Of a DNA stretch of 64,000 nt, positions 1 to 7,712 are shown piece by piece. The position numbers and the translations under genes were made by a program. The DNA is from Candidatus Nitrotoga sp. MKT. Lineage in GTDB: Bacteria; Pseudomonadota; Gammaproteobacteria; Burkholderiales; Gallionellaceae. The stretch lies in NCBI GenBank assembly GCA_003402345.1, contig QFXH01000011.1, positions 17,155 through 81,154 of the forward strand, read 5' to 3'. A model generated the notes under the pieces. The model saw only the letters and a list, made by a program, of their open reading frames with translations. It searched no databases and had not been told where the DNA came from. Each line of letters begins with the position of its first letter. Positions within the stretch are counted from its first letter, which is position 1.

Positions 1-2
1 AC

Positions 3-776
3 CAGCATCCGCCCATGACACTGCGTGTGAATTGTCGACGTATGAGCGCAGCGGATTATCTGGCATTGCTTGCGCAGCATGATATTCAGGCCCGCTTGAT
101 CGGGCCAGATGCTGTGCTGTTGAAAACGCCTCTCCCGGTAAATAAGTTACCAGGATTTTGCGATGGTTTAGTGTCAGTGCAGGACGCCGGTGCGCAATAC
201 GCAGCACGCTTGTTGGACGCGCAAGACGGTATGCGAGTGCTTGATGCGTGCGCTGCACCGGGCGGGAAAAGCACCCACCTACTGGAGCTAGCGCAATTGG
301 ATCTGCTCGCTTTAGACAATAATGCGCAACGCTTGGAACGGGTACGTGAAAACTTGCAACGTCTGCAATTACATGCACAGTTGCAAAATGGTGATGCGGC
401 ACAACCCGATAGCTGGTGGGATGGCAAACCATTCCATCGAATTTTGGCCGATGTACCTTGCTCCGCCTCTGGCGTGGTGCGGCGCCATCCCGATATAAAA
501 TGGCTGCGTCGTCCGGGCGATATCAATGGATTCGGGCAACAACAGTTGCATATTCTTTGCGCACTGTGGCGGTTACTGGAAAAAAACGGAAAGCTGCTAT
601 ATGTAACCTGCTCCATTTTTGCGCGGGAAAACCAGCAAGTTATTAATGAGTTTTTAAATCAGCATGATGATGGCAAGCAATTGCCACTGTCTATGCCCAA
701 TTTAAATGAAGGTCAAATTTTCCCGGATGACCAGCACGATGGTTTCTTTTATGCATTACTGCAAAAGCACGCATAG
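3..776 (+). CDS. rsmB: 16S rRNA (cytosine-967-C5)-methyltransferase RsmB, C-terminal part (5' end outside window)
   Basis: This is the C-terminal portion of the SAM-dependent enzyme that makes m5C967 in 16S rRNA. The reading frame is open to the window edge and begins with the family motif HPPMTLRVN, so the ATG at 15 is internal and the gene is cut off by the window. Visible motifs are the SAM-binding loop DACAAPGGKS, the motif IV cysteine in DVPCSASGVVRRHPD, and the catalytic motif VI cysteine in YVTCSIF. The N-terminal NusB-like domain is not in the window. The next gene starts inside its last codons, which suggests an operon with DUF4390, ntrY and ntrX. Confidence 0.93.
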   Translation, partial: QHPPMTLRVNCRRMSAADYLALLAQHDIQARLIGPDAVLLKTPLPVNKLPGFCDGLVSVQDAGAQYAARLLDAQDGMRVLDACAAPGGKSTHLLELAQLDLLALDNNAQRLERVRENLQRLQLHAQLQNGDAAQPDSWWDGKPFHRILADVPCSASGVVRRHPDIKWLRRPGDINGFGQQQLHILCALWRLLEKNGKLLYVTCSIFARENQQVINEFLNQHDDGKQLPLSMPNLNEGQIFPDDQHDGFFYALLQKHA

Positions 777-1380
777 CCTAGCGCGATCGCTGGCCGTGCT
801 GCTGGCATTATGGTTAAGTATTTCGGTCGTCTGTGCCGAGGGCATCACAGTGCGAAAAACGGAGGTGCGGTTTTCTGACGGCAGCTACCAGCTTTCGGCT
901 GATTTCGACATTGGCTTAAATTTTGTTGTAGATCAAGCGCTAACGCGCGGTGTTCCGTTGTATTTTATTACCGAGTTTACCCTGACCCGTTCGCGTTGGT
1001 ACTGGCTAGACGAAGTTATCGTAAAAAATGAACAAACTGCCAAATTATCTTACAACAAACTGACGCGCCAATACCGCATTACGCGTGGCTCGTTGTTTCA
1101 AAATTTCACTAGTCTGGGCGATGCACTGCGTATTATCAGTCATCAGTCCGCTGCGCCTATTGATGCTACGCTGCTCCAGAATAACGACAATTATATGGCA
1201 GCGTTATTACTTCAAAAGGGGGATTACATTGCCGCTACGCGAATGCGCCTGGATGTAACGCAATTGCCCAAACCGCTGCAAGTCAATGCTTTGGCAACAC
1301 AAGATTGGAACTTTGATTCCAATTGGTATCGCTGGATAGTGCGCCCCACCGTATCTGCTGCAGACCGCGAAAATGAGTAG
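751..1380 (+). CDS. DUF4390 domain protein, predicted exported
   Basis: This is an uncharacterised DUF4390-family protein of about 209 residues. It has an N-terminal hydrophobic signal sequence (LAVLLALWLSISVVCA) with a probable cleavage site after the CA, so it is expected to be periplasmic. The frame is open from 706, but the ATG at 751 places the signal peptide near the N terminus and is preferred. It overlaps the end of rsmB and ends 3 bases before ntrY. The order rsmB, DUF4390, ntrY, ntrX is common in betaproteobacteria, which hints at a role tied to the two-component system, but the function is unknown. Confidence 0.8.
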   Translation: MHYCKSTHSLARSLAVLLALWLSISVVCAEGITVRKTEVRFSDGSYQLSADFDIGLNFVVDQALTRGVPLYFITEFTLTRSRWYWLDEVIVKNEQTAKLSYNKLTRQYRITRGSLFQNFTSLGDALRIISHQSAAPIDATLLQNNDNYMAALLLQKGDYIAATRMRLDVTQLPKPLQVNALATQDWNFDSNWYRWIVRPTVSAADRENE

Positions 1381-1383
1381 GCA

Positions 1384-3507
1384 GTGAAGTATTTAATTTT
1401 AATCAGTGCACTGCTCGGCAGTTTTCTGCTTTATCTGCTGTCAAGCGCCAGCGCTAATACTGAGCTGTTTTCTCGCAACTACTATGTGCTGCTGGCTTTG
1501 GCCGGGGTTCTGGCATCGTACTTAACTGTGCTGGTTGGCTATCAATTATGGCAGTTACGCGGCAAGCTTAAGGCACAAGTATTTGGCGCGAAACTTACCC
1601 TGCGCCTGACACTATTTTTCATATTGATTGCGATCTTGCCTGGTTTACTGGTGTATGCTGTTTCGGTACAGTTCCTTGATAAGAGCATCGAATCGTGGTT
1701 CGACCTTCGGGTAGAAAAAGCGTTGGAAGGCGGTTTGAACTTGGGCCGAAATGCGCTGGAAACGGGTCTCAATGAACTGAGCAAAAAAGGCCAGTCCACC
1801 GCCCTGTTACTTGCCAAACAATCTCCGGGCCAATACAAAAAAACGTTGGCCCAGCTAATAGGCAAAGGTACGGCCCAGGATGCTGCATTGTTTAACAAAA
1901 GCGGAAAGCTACTTGCGTTTGCCAGTAGCAGCCGCAAGCCGCCTCCAGATGCGCCGGATGCCGAAATGTTGCGTGAGGCAGGCCAACAGGGGCTGCATAG
2001 CATTATTGATACGCTGCCGGATAACAGCCTGATATTACGTGCGCTGGTGCTGGTTAAGCCACAGCGATCGTTGGCCGGGGCGCGTATCCTGCAGCTGACA
2101 CAACCCGTGCCCAAGCAGCTTGCCGCTGACGCAGAAATGGTACGGGCGGTTTATCGCGATTACCAGGAATTGTCACTGTCCCGTTTGGGATTGAAGCGCT
2201 TATATGGCATCACGCTGACGCTATCATTGTTGATTGTATTGTTGAGCGCGGTGTCAGCCGCTTTTTTTATCAGTGATCGCCTAAGCGCTCCGCTCGCAGC
2301 GCTGGCCGAAGGCACGCGGGCGGTAGCGCAGGGCGATTTTTCGCGTCAACATCCAATTAAAAGCAGTGATGAGCTGGGTGCCCTGACCGGGCTATTCAAC
2401 CAGATGACATTACAGCTGGCCGATGCAAAAACCACGAGCGAGCAGCAACAACGCCAAGCCGAGGACGCTAAAGTTTATTTGGAAAGCATGCTGGCACATC
2501 TATCGTCTGGTGTTTTAGTAGTGGATGAGCAATTTAGGCTGCGTTCTGTCAATAGTAGTGCGGCGCAGATACTTGGGGCATCGCTCCCGGATATGCAGGG
2601 TGTACCTTTAGCGGAAATCGCCGTGCGGCACCCCCTGTTACGTTCCTTTTCCGATGCGGTCATGCAAGCCTTTAATGAAGTGACAAGCGGCGAATGGCAG
2701 CGCCAGATTGAGCGGCTCAGCAAAAATGGTGATCAAATATTATTAATGCGTGGCACCCGGTTATCCACAGCGATGGACAATAGCTACGTAGTGGTGTTCG
2801 ACGATATTACCCATTTGCTGCAAGCGGAACGTCAGGCCGCGTGGGGCGAAGTGGCACGCCGCTTGGCGCACGAAATCAAGAATCCGCTAACACCTATTCA
2901 ATTGTCTGCGGAGCGCCTTCAACACAAATTGAGCGCTAAGCTCGACGGTGGCGACGCACAACTGTTACAGCGGGCCACGCAGACTATCGTGAGTCAAGTG
3001 GCGGCCATGAAAAATATGGTAACGGAATTCGCCGATTATGCCCGGGCGCCCGCTCCTAAGTTGGTAGCGCTGGACATGCACCAGCTACTACGTGAAGTGC
3101 TCGGATTGTATGAAGCTAGCGGCAGTCCGATTATTTTGTGCTTGAATGCGGCCCAAGCTTGGGTGAAAGGGGATGCGACACGCTTGCGCCAAGTGATCCA
3201 TAATTTGTTGCAGAACTCGTATGACGCTTTACAAAATGTGGCCCAACGGGAAATTATCGTAAGTACGGCAGAAGAAGGTGGCGCACTAAAATTATGCGTG
3301 CAAGACAATGGCTGTGGTTTTCCTGAACATTTGCTGGCGCGCGCTTTTGAACCTTACAGGACAACTAAACCCAAGGGTACCGGGCTAGGTTTGGCGATCG
3401 TGAAAAAAATTGTGGAAGAGCACGGTGGCAGTATTGTTATTGAAAATGTAGCAGCCAGTGGAACGCGAGTAAGTGTTACCTTGCCCTTATTGATAGAGGT
3501 CGTGTAA
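1384..3507 (+). CDS. ntrY: NtrY-like transmembrane sensor histidine kinase
   Basis: This is a membrane sensor kinase of 707 residues with a GTG start just after the DUF4390 stop. Hydrophobic segments lie near residues 3-22, 33-56, 72-95 and 272-297, with a periplasmic region between the third and fourth. A HAMP segment (about 297-350) and a PAS domain (about 365-475) follow. The phosphoacceptor His496 is in RLAHEIKNPLTP. The ATPase domain shows the N box HNLLQNSYDAL, G1 DNGCGFP and G2 GTGLGLAIVKKI. In this family the kinase phosphorylates NtrX, and its gene starts 2 bases after this one ends. The signal it senses (nitrogen or redox) cannot be read from sequence. Confidence 0.92.
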   Translation: MKYLILISALLGSFLLYLLSSASANTELFSRNYYVLLALAGVLASYLTVLVGYQLWQLRGKLKAQVFGAKLTLRLTLFFILIAILPGLLVYAVSVQFLDKSIESWFDLRVEKALEGGLNLGRNALETGLNELSKKGQSTALLLAKQSPGQYKKTLAQLIGKGTAQDAALFNKSGKLLAFASSSRKPPPDAPDAEMLREAGQQGLHSIIDTLPDNSLILRALVLVKPQRSLAGARILQLTQPVPKQLAADAEMVRAVYRDYQELSLSRLGLKRLYGITLTLSLLIVLLSAVSAAFFISDRLSAPLAALAEGTRAVAQGDFSRQHPIKSSDELGALTGLFNQMTLQLADAKTTSEQQQRQAEDAKVYLESMLAHLSSGVLVVDEQFRLRSVNSSAAQILGASLPDMQGVPLAEIAVRHPLLRSFSDAVMQAFNEVTSGEWQRQIERLSKNGDQILLMRGTRLSTAMDNSYVVVFDDITHLLQAERQAAWGEVARRLAHEIKNPLTPIQLSAERLQHKLSAKLDGGDAQLLQRATQTIVSQVAAMKNMVTEFADYARAPAPKLVALDMHQLLREVLGLYEASGSPIILCLNAAQAWVKGDATRLRQVIHNLLQNSYDALQNVAQREIIVSTAEEGGALKLCVQDNGCGFPEHLLARAFEPYRTTKPKGTGLGLAIVKKIVEEHGGSIVIENVAASGTRVSVTLPLLIEVV

Positions 3508-3509
3508 AA

Positions 3510-4169
3510 ATGGCAACTAAAGAAATTCTAGTAGTCGATGATGAAATTGGAATACGCGAGTTGCTCTCGGAAATTTTGTTTGACGAAGGTTACCGTGTAC
3601 ATCTGGCTGAAAATGCTATCCAGGCCCGCGAGTTTCGCAACCGGCAAGTGCCGGACTTGGTTTTGCTCGATATTTGGATGCCGAATACCGATGGCATTAG
3701 TTTGCTTAAAGAATGGGTAGATCAGAATTTGTTGACTATGCCAGTGGTCATGATGTCAGGGCATGGCACCATAGAAACAGCGCTTGAGGCGACACGTATC
3801 GGTGCGGTGGATTTCCTTGAAAAACCTATTGCGTTACAGAAGTTGCTGGATACGGTTACCAAGGCAATCAGGTTGAGCGCAATTCCCCATCCCCATCCCC
3901 AGCAAGAAACTACATCAGCAGACTTAACTGACAAGGGAAGCGCAGCAACTATCTGGGAGGCTGCGGCGCAATTTCCATTGCCGCTTGATTTGCCGTTGCG
4001 CGAAGCGCGTGAACATTTTGATAGCCTTTACTTTAGCTATCATATGCAGAAAGAAAACGGCAATATGACCCGCGTGGCAAAAAACGTCGGATTGGAGCGT
4101 ACCCATTTATACCGCAAATTAAAACAACTCGACGTCATGTTTACCAAGAAAGACTCGGATAAAAATTAA
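3510..4169 (+). CDS. ntrX: NtrX-like response regulator lacking the AAA+ domain (receiver + Fis HTH)
   Basis: This response regulator has 219 residues. The receiver domain (about 1-120) has the acidic pair VDDE, the phosphoacceptor Asp in LVLLDIWMP, and the conserved Lys in LEKPI. After a linker of about 50 residues comes a Fis-type helix-turn-helix (GNMTRVAKNVGLERTHLYRKL). Classical NtrX has about 450 residues with a central sigma-54-interacting AAA+ ATPase, and here that region is absent with no sign of a frameshift. It is therefore more like the RegA/PrrA layout and should not activate sigma-54 promoters directly. Pairing with the upstream ntrY is inferred from adjacency. Confidence 0.88.
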   Translation: MATKEILVVDDEIGIRELLSEILFDEGYRVHLAENAIQAREFRNRQVPDLVLLDIWMPNTDGISLLKEWVDQNLLTMPVVMMSGHGTIETALEATRIGAVDFLEKPIALQKLLDTVTKAIRLSAIPHPHPQQETTSADLTDKGSAATIWEAAAQFPLPLDLPLREAREHFDSLYFSYHMQKENGNMTRVAKNVGLERTHLYRKLKQLDVMFTKKDSDKN

Positions 4170-4515
4170 CATCTATTGCCCTGTACTGCACTTTGAGGGG
4201 AATTGTAGTTTCGCTGGCTCGCTAACTCCAAGTTAGCCATCATGCCTGAGTCTCACATCATCACATTATGCGCGGGCTGCAAAGCTTCGATTAACATTGC
4301 TACGGGCACATCTAAGAATAGCGTTGCTTACGTAATTGGTATTTCGAAAAAGTGACTGCTTATGCAAATGGCGAATTAGTCCATCATGACCACGAGCCGC
4401 TATCAGAGCACCATGGGCAGGATTCTGCCAAAAAACCATGATGGCCAATCATGGCACCTACCGGGCTTGTGCTTTGTTTTGTCTGGGAATTTGAATTTTT
4501 AGAGGCGTCGTGAAT
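4170..4515. other. Intergenic region between convergent ntrX and ppk2
   Basis: No intact gene is seen. It contains a short perfect inverted repeat (GCTAACT, 3-base loop, AGTTAGC at 4221-4237) without a T run, and on the minus strand a decayed coding remnant resembling the end of a universal stress protein, listed separately. Confidence 0.5.
4266..4448 (-). pseudogene. Possible remnant of a universal stress protein (UspA-like) C-terminus
   Basis: The minus-strand frame reads GALIAARGHDGLIRHL and then, after about 11 odd residues, VSNAILRCARSNV. This resembles the end of UspA proteins, where a pattern like DLIVMGxHGxxGLxRxLLGSVxxxVLRxAxxPVLVV closes the nucleotide-binding fold. The extra residues, the missing N-terminal domain and the lack of a Shine-Dalgarno site suggest a decayed fragment. 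The similarity was judged by eye and is weak. A stress protein next to a polyphosphate kinase would be plausible context. Confidence 0.35.
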
Positions 4516-5403
4516 TCATTTGCCATCCGGTTTTTCTTCCATTAATTGTTGGCGGATCGACAGCAAATCCTGCTGACGTTTGGCATCCGTTTTTGGATAG
4601 CTCATTTTGAGGGACTTAAACGTATCGAGAATAATATTTGAAACAATGAGCCGTGCGTTTTCCTTGTCATCGGCTGGCACCACATACCATGGCGCTAATT
4701 TTGTGCTCGTTGCGCTCAGGCATGCCTCATAGGCCTGCATATATTGGTTCCAGAATTTTCTTTCAACGATGTCTGCCTGATCGAATTTCCAGTTTTTTTC
4801 GGGATCGTCGATACGTTCGAGAAAGCGCTTGCGCTGCTCATCTTTCGAAAGGTGCAGGAAAAATTTGATGACCCGTGTGCCGTTGCGGTGGAGATGATTC
4901 TCCAGGTTTACGATGGAGAGATAACGTTCCTGCCAGATTGTTTTCTCGTCAATCAGTCCGTCCGGTAATCCCTGTCCGTGGAGAATTTCAGGATGCACAC
5001 GGACGATTAATACCTCTTCATAATAGGATCGGTTAAAGATGCCGATGCGGCCGCGTTCCGGCAGGCACTGGGTGGTGCGCCACAGAAAATCATGATCCAA
5101 TTCCGTAGCGCTGGGATGCTTGAAACTGAACACCTGGCAGCCTTGTGGATTAATACCGGACATCACATGCCGGATGGCCCCGTCCTTTCCTGCCGCGTCC
5201 ATGGCTTGAAAAATTAGCAGTAAAGAATGGCGGTTGGACGCATACAGCAGTTGTTGCAAATCGCTTAATTCCGACACTTGCTTTGAAAGAAGCTTGTTGT
5301 AACTTTCCTTTGATTTGTAAACCGGCTTCACCAATGTCGGCCACTTTTTGAGATTGACCTGTTCACCTTCTTGAACCTGGAAATCTTTTGAATTTACTTT
5401 CAT
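4516..5403 (-). CDS. Polyphosphate kinase 2 family protein (polyphosphate:nucleotide phosphotransferase)
   Basis: PPK2 enzymes move phosphate between polyphosphate and nucleoside mono- or diphosphates in the cytoplasm. The P-loop [12 protein letters not shown] lies near residues 66-77, and the [17 protein letters not shown] segment carries the Walker B/lid region. The product has 295 residues, normal for the one-domain group. The frame is open to 5445, but the ATG at 5403 has a good ribosome site (AAAGGG) at proper spacing and is preferred. It is convergent with ntrX and has no obvious operon partner. Substrate preference (ADP, GDP or AMP) cannot be assigned by eye. Confidence 0.9.
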   Translation of the reverse strand: MKVNSKDFQVQEGEQVNLKKWPTLVKPVYKSKESYNKLLSKQVSELSDLQQLLYASNRHSLLLIFQAMDAAGKDGAIRHVMSGINPQGCQVFSFKHPSATELDHDFLWRTTQCLPERGRIGIFNRSYYEEVLIVRVHPEILHGQGLPDGLIDEKTIWQERYLSIVNLENHLHRNGTRVIKFFLHLSKDEQRKRFLERIDDPEKNWKFDQADIVERKFWNQYMQAYEACLSATSTKLAPWYVVPADDKENARLIVSNIILDTFKSLKMSYPKTDAKRQQDLLSIRQQLMEEKPDGK

Positions 5404-5552
5404 TTTCACCCTTTCGGTAAGCATCAAGTCCGCGCTATTGCGCATTATTTTTTGCTATTCTGAATTTCCTTTAATCCTCTTGCTCTGCCATGCCTCTGTA
5501 ATGCTCCGCCATTTTACTGGCATATCCGACTATATTTTACGGTACCGTGCAT

Positions 5553-5603
5553 TTCAGCCCGGCAGGTTGTAGGCTGAAAAATGAAGCCCAACATCACAGG
5601 GAG
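5553..5603 (+). repeat. REP-like repeat upstream of the RAYT gene
   Basis: A hairpin with stem TTCAGCC/GGCTGAA (5553-5578) is followed by GAAGCCCAACATCACAGGGA, ending just before the transposase start. The latter 21-base block recurs exactly at 7541-7561, again just before a RAYT-like start. REP elements beside a REP-associated tyrosine transposase are the expected substrate of that enzyme family. Confidence 0.6.
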
Positions 5604-5608
5604 AACAC

Positions 5609-6139
5609 ATGCGTTACCAGCGTGACGATGCAGCGGGAGGTACATACTTCTTCACTGTGAATCTGGCTGAACGACGCTCCGATGTATTGGTGCGGCATAT
5701 CGATGACTTACGTGCGACCATGAAAACGGTGAAAGACGCACATCCGTTTGTCATCCTGGCGATGGTGGTGTTACCCGAACACCTGCATGCGATATGGCTT
5801 TTGTCCCCGGATGATGCCGGCTATCCGCTGCGTTGGTCGCTCATCAAGGCCGGGTTCTCGCGGCGGCTGGCAAAAGGCGAGCACATTCGAGCCAGCCGCC
5901 AAGCCAAGCGTGAGCGAGGCATCTGGCAGCGACGGTATTGGGAACATCAAATTCGGGATGAGATTGATCTTGCGCGGCACGTCGATTACATTCATTACAA
6001 TCCCGTAAAACATGGCTGGGTCACTCACCCTGTTGATTGGCCGCATTCAACATTGCATGGCTACCTTGAACGGGGGACGGCAGCATCCGATTGGGTGGGG
6101 GAAATGGGTGATGGAGTAGACGGTTATAGTGGGCGGTGA
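5609..6139 (+). CDS. REP-associated tyrosine transposase (RAYT, IS200-like Y1 family)
   Basis: This single-domain Y1 transposase relative has 176 residues. It carries the HUH metal-binding motif in PEHLHAIW (His58, His60) and the catalytic tyrosine region in YIHYNPVKHG (Tyr127 the likely nucleophile). These enzymes cut and process REP/BIME hairpins rather than moving a classical insertion sequence. In keeping with that, REP-like hairpins flank the gene at 5553-5603 and, inverted, at 6147-6170. The ATG at 5609 follows AGGGAGAACAC. The gene appears complete, and its last 25 residues are less conserved. Confidence 0.88.
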   Translation: MRYQRDDAAGGTYFFTVNLAERRSDVLVRHIDDLRATMKTVKDAHPFVILAMVVLPEHLHAIWLLSPDDAGYPLRWSLIKAGFSRRLAKGEHIRASRQAKRERGIWQRRYWEHQIRDEIDLARHVDYIHYNPVKHGWVTHPVDWPHSTLHGYLERGTAASDWVGEMGDGVDGYSGR

Positions 6140-6146
6140 GATGTTT

Positions 6147-6170
6147 GGCTTCATTTCATTCAGCCCAACC
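6147..6170 (-). repeat. Inverted REP-like repeat downstream of the RAYT gene
   Basis: Read on the minus strand, this is GGTTGGGCTGAATGAAAT followed by GAAGCC. It nearly matches the plus-strand repeat at 7524-7546. It lies 8 bases after the RAYT stop, so the transposase gene is bracketed by repeats in opposite orientation. Confidence 0.55.
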
Positions 6171-6178
6171 TTGCTTTA

Positions 6179-6631
6179 TCAATCGAGCCCGACCCCATTG
6201 ATTGCTCTACAGTCATTGCCTTGCCAATTCCACTTTGTGATTATTCCTTGCGCATTAACTGTAAACCGAGTGATGCACTGCATTGCAATATTCTGAACTG
6301 GGGTAGTTTGCTGTATGTATGTAGTTGAGGTTCCAGAGTACGTGCCGTATGCCGAGCCGCCAGTTCCATAAACATTGGCCGTTCCTGAGTTATAGGTTGT
6401 TTGTGGAACAGTGGTTGTATAGCCGCCGATTTGAACGTTACGCTGATTTGAAAATTCCAGGATTCGACCGCCATCCGACAATGGGTAGGAGCTGCGAGGC
6501 GGCCCCCAACTCAACACTAGACTATCGACCTTCCAGCCGACCCATGAGTTAAGCATTTTCTCGTAGTTTGCTGTTGTGGCACACGCGGTCAGCAATATGG
6601 AAACGACGGCAAGGACTCTTTTGATCATCAT
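6179..6631 (-). CDS. Small predicted lipoprotein of unknown function
   Basis: This 150-residue protein has a lipoprotein signal: positive residues, a hydrophobic core, and the lipobox LLTAC with the cysteine near position 17. The mature part starts with a segment like that of small outer-membrane lipoproteins (YEKMLNSWVGWKVDSLVLSWGPP), then has a Ser/Thr/Gly/Tyr-rich low-complexity middle, and a C-terminal stretch with two cysteines. AAGGAG lies 6 bases before the ATG at 6631. It starts just after the attC-like site at 6654-6722 and has the same orientation as the HEPN cassette gene, so it may itself be cassette-derived. No clear attC follows its stop. The function is unknown. Confidence 0.75.
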   Translation of the reverse strand: MMIKRVLAVVSILLTACATTANYEKMLNSWVGWKVDSLVLSWGPPRSSYPLSDGGRILEFSNQRNVQIGGYTTTVPQTTYNSGTANVYGTGGSAYGTYSGTSTTYIQQTTPVQNIAMQCITRFTVNAQGIITKWNWQGNDCRAINGVGLD

Positions 6632-6653
6632 CTATGGCTCCTTGGTTGAAGGG

Positions 6654-6722
6654 GGCTAATGTAAAAATAACCGGCGCTGCGCTGTCTTATTGCGCAGCGT
6701 ACGGTTGACTGCCGGGTTGGGC
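6654..6722 (-). other. attC-like recombination site (site A), downstream of the HEPN gene
   Basis: On the minus strand the site opens with GCCCAAC (6722-6716), which fits RYYYAAC and lies 5 bases after the HEPN stop. It has an inner stem AACCG..CGCTGCGC paired with GCGCAGCG..CGGTT, and ends GGTTATTTTTACATTAGCC, close to the usual attC end except that the core G is A. GCCCAAC is the exact complement of GTTGGGC at the start of the same unit. The GC-rich stem followed by TTATTTTT could also act as a transcription terminator. Confidence 0.45.
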
Positions 6723-6727
6723 GGCGT

Positions 6728-7267
6728 TTACGGGACGTGTATTGCATATAGCTCCTTCTTTACGAGACTCACTATAAGTTCAAACACGTAGCGGTCTACT
6801 CTCAAAGTCGCCCCTTTGGAAACAGGAGGCAAGAGCTTCAGCTTCTCAGTTTTCGACGTGCCAATAGCGAGGTTGTGGATGATGGCGTGACGATACGTCC
6901 CCAACTCTCTGAAAAGTTCGTTTCGGACGTCGTTCTTTTCAATCCCGCGCTGTTTCGCAAGGGCGAGTCTGTAATTGTCCTCCCAAAGAGAGTAGACAAA
7001 ACTGATGCAAATGTTACCAACAAGCACCTCGTCGATTCCACCATCCTCAAGCGAAAGAAGCTGATCTTGGATTGTGGCAGTGTGAATGTCGTCAACGCCG
7101 TTTAGAGTAAAAGACGATGAACGCAATGGCGTGCCAAGGGGCACACCAGCTTCCGATGCCAACTTGCGGAGGTTGTTTCGTTGCCCTGGTAATGAAAAGC
7201 AGACTCGAACCATAGTGCCGCAGATGGCATCAATTCTCGATTCGTACTCACACAAAATTGGATGCAT
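6728..7267 (-). CDS. HEPN-like hypothetical protein in an integron-type gene cassette
   Basis: This is a hypothetical protein of about 179 residues. Near its C-terminal third it contains ELGTYRHAIIHNLA, in which RHAIIH fits the R-X4-6-H signature of HEPN domains, often RNases in toxin or defence systems. This is a motif match only. The start at 7267 is chosen because the earlier ATG at 7285 lies inside the recombination core. The stop is 5 bases before a GCCCAAC box. A start close after one attC and a stop close before the next is the typical layout of an integron gene cassette. No integrase gene is nearby. Confidence 0.6.
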   Translation of the reverse strand: MHPILCEYESRIDAICGTMVRVCFSLPGQRNNLRKLASEAGVPLGTPLRSSSFTLNGVDDIHTATIQDQLLSLEDGGIDEVLVGNICISFVYSLWEDNYRLALAKQRGIEKNDVRNELFRELGTYRHAIIHNLAIGTSKTEKLKLLPPVSKGATLRVDRYVFELIVSLVKKELYAIHVP

Positions 7268-7276
7268 GTTCAAGCC

Positions 7277-7368
7277 GCCCAACATGGTTCGAGTTGAACG
7301 GCACCCCCGCCAGACGGCTTGCCTTCCTGGTTCTGCTGCTGCGAACAGGCTCTAACGAGGCGTTAGGC
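7277..7368 (-). other. attC-like recombination site (site B), upstream of the HEPN gene
   Basis: On the minus strand the order is GCCTAAC (7368-7362), spacer GCCTC, GTTAGAG (7356-7350), a variable middle, CTCGAAC (7293-7287), spacer CAT, and GTTGGGC (7283-7277). These fit the attC boxes R'' (RYYYAAC), L'', L' and R' (GTTRRRY), with outer and inner boxes complementary in pairs. The length of 92 bases is within the known range. Confidence 0.55.
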
Positions 7369-7518
7369 GCAGATGGACATGCTCCGCTACTCTGGATTTG
7401 TGCTACGTAGTGCCCGCCCATTTTTGTTTCCCCTGTGTGTGATGGCTGAAAAAATGAACCCTTAAAAACCATTATATGCCGCGAAGCGTAGCTTGTCGTC
7501 GTCAGCATTAACGACTTC

Positions 7519-7561
7519 AGCCCGGTTGGGCTAAATGAAAGAAGCCCAACATCACAGGGAG
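7519..7561 (+). repeat. Second REP-like repeat, upstream of a RAYT remnant
   Basis: It has a hairpin AGCCC-GGTT-GGGCT (7519-7532), then AAATGAAA, then the 21-base block at 7541-7561 identical to 5583-5603. It leads into a broken RAYT start. Confidence 0.55.
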
Positions 7562-7572
7562 TGGATGAACAG

Positions 7573-7611
7573 ATGTATTACCGACGTGCCAATACAGCGG
7601 AAGGCGCATGA
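7573..7611 (+). pseudogene. Truncated RAYT start (12 codons then stop)
   Basis: After the shared repeat, an ATG opens MYYRRANTAEGA and then stops. This matches the intact transposase start MRYQRDDAAGG in several positions. It looks like the leftover 5' end of a second RAYT copy. The stretch 7286-7712 holds no intact gene beyond this, the REP repeat and attC site B. Confidence 0.5.
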
Positions 7612-7712
7612 AACCAGACAGGAACTAGTCTAATAAACCTTCCTCCAACCATGCTGCTTCCTGATCTCCCCAGTTTTTCTGCACCTACTGATTTCGGGTA
7701 CAATTCTGAGCA

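Noticed and set aside
4221..4238. GCTAACT/AGTTAGC hairpin with GTTAGCC read as a third attC site
   Set aside because: It resembles half an attC (R'' and L'') but no matching second half was found, so only a hairpin is noted.
5553..7561. Repeats considered as a CRISPR array
   Set aside because: Only two to three copies, irregular spacing and hairpin form; they fit REP elements beside a RAYT.
7676..7704. Sigma-70 promoter directly before hrpA
   Set aside because: TACAAT is good, but no -35 box at proper distance was found.
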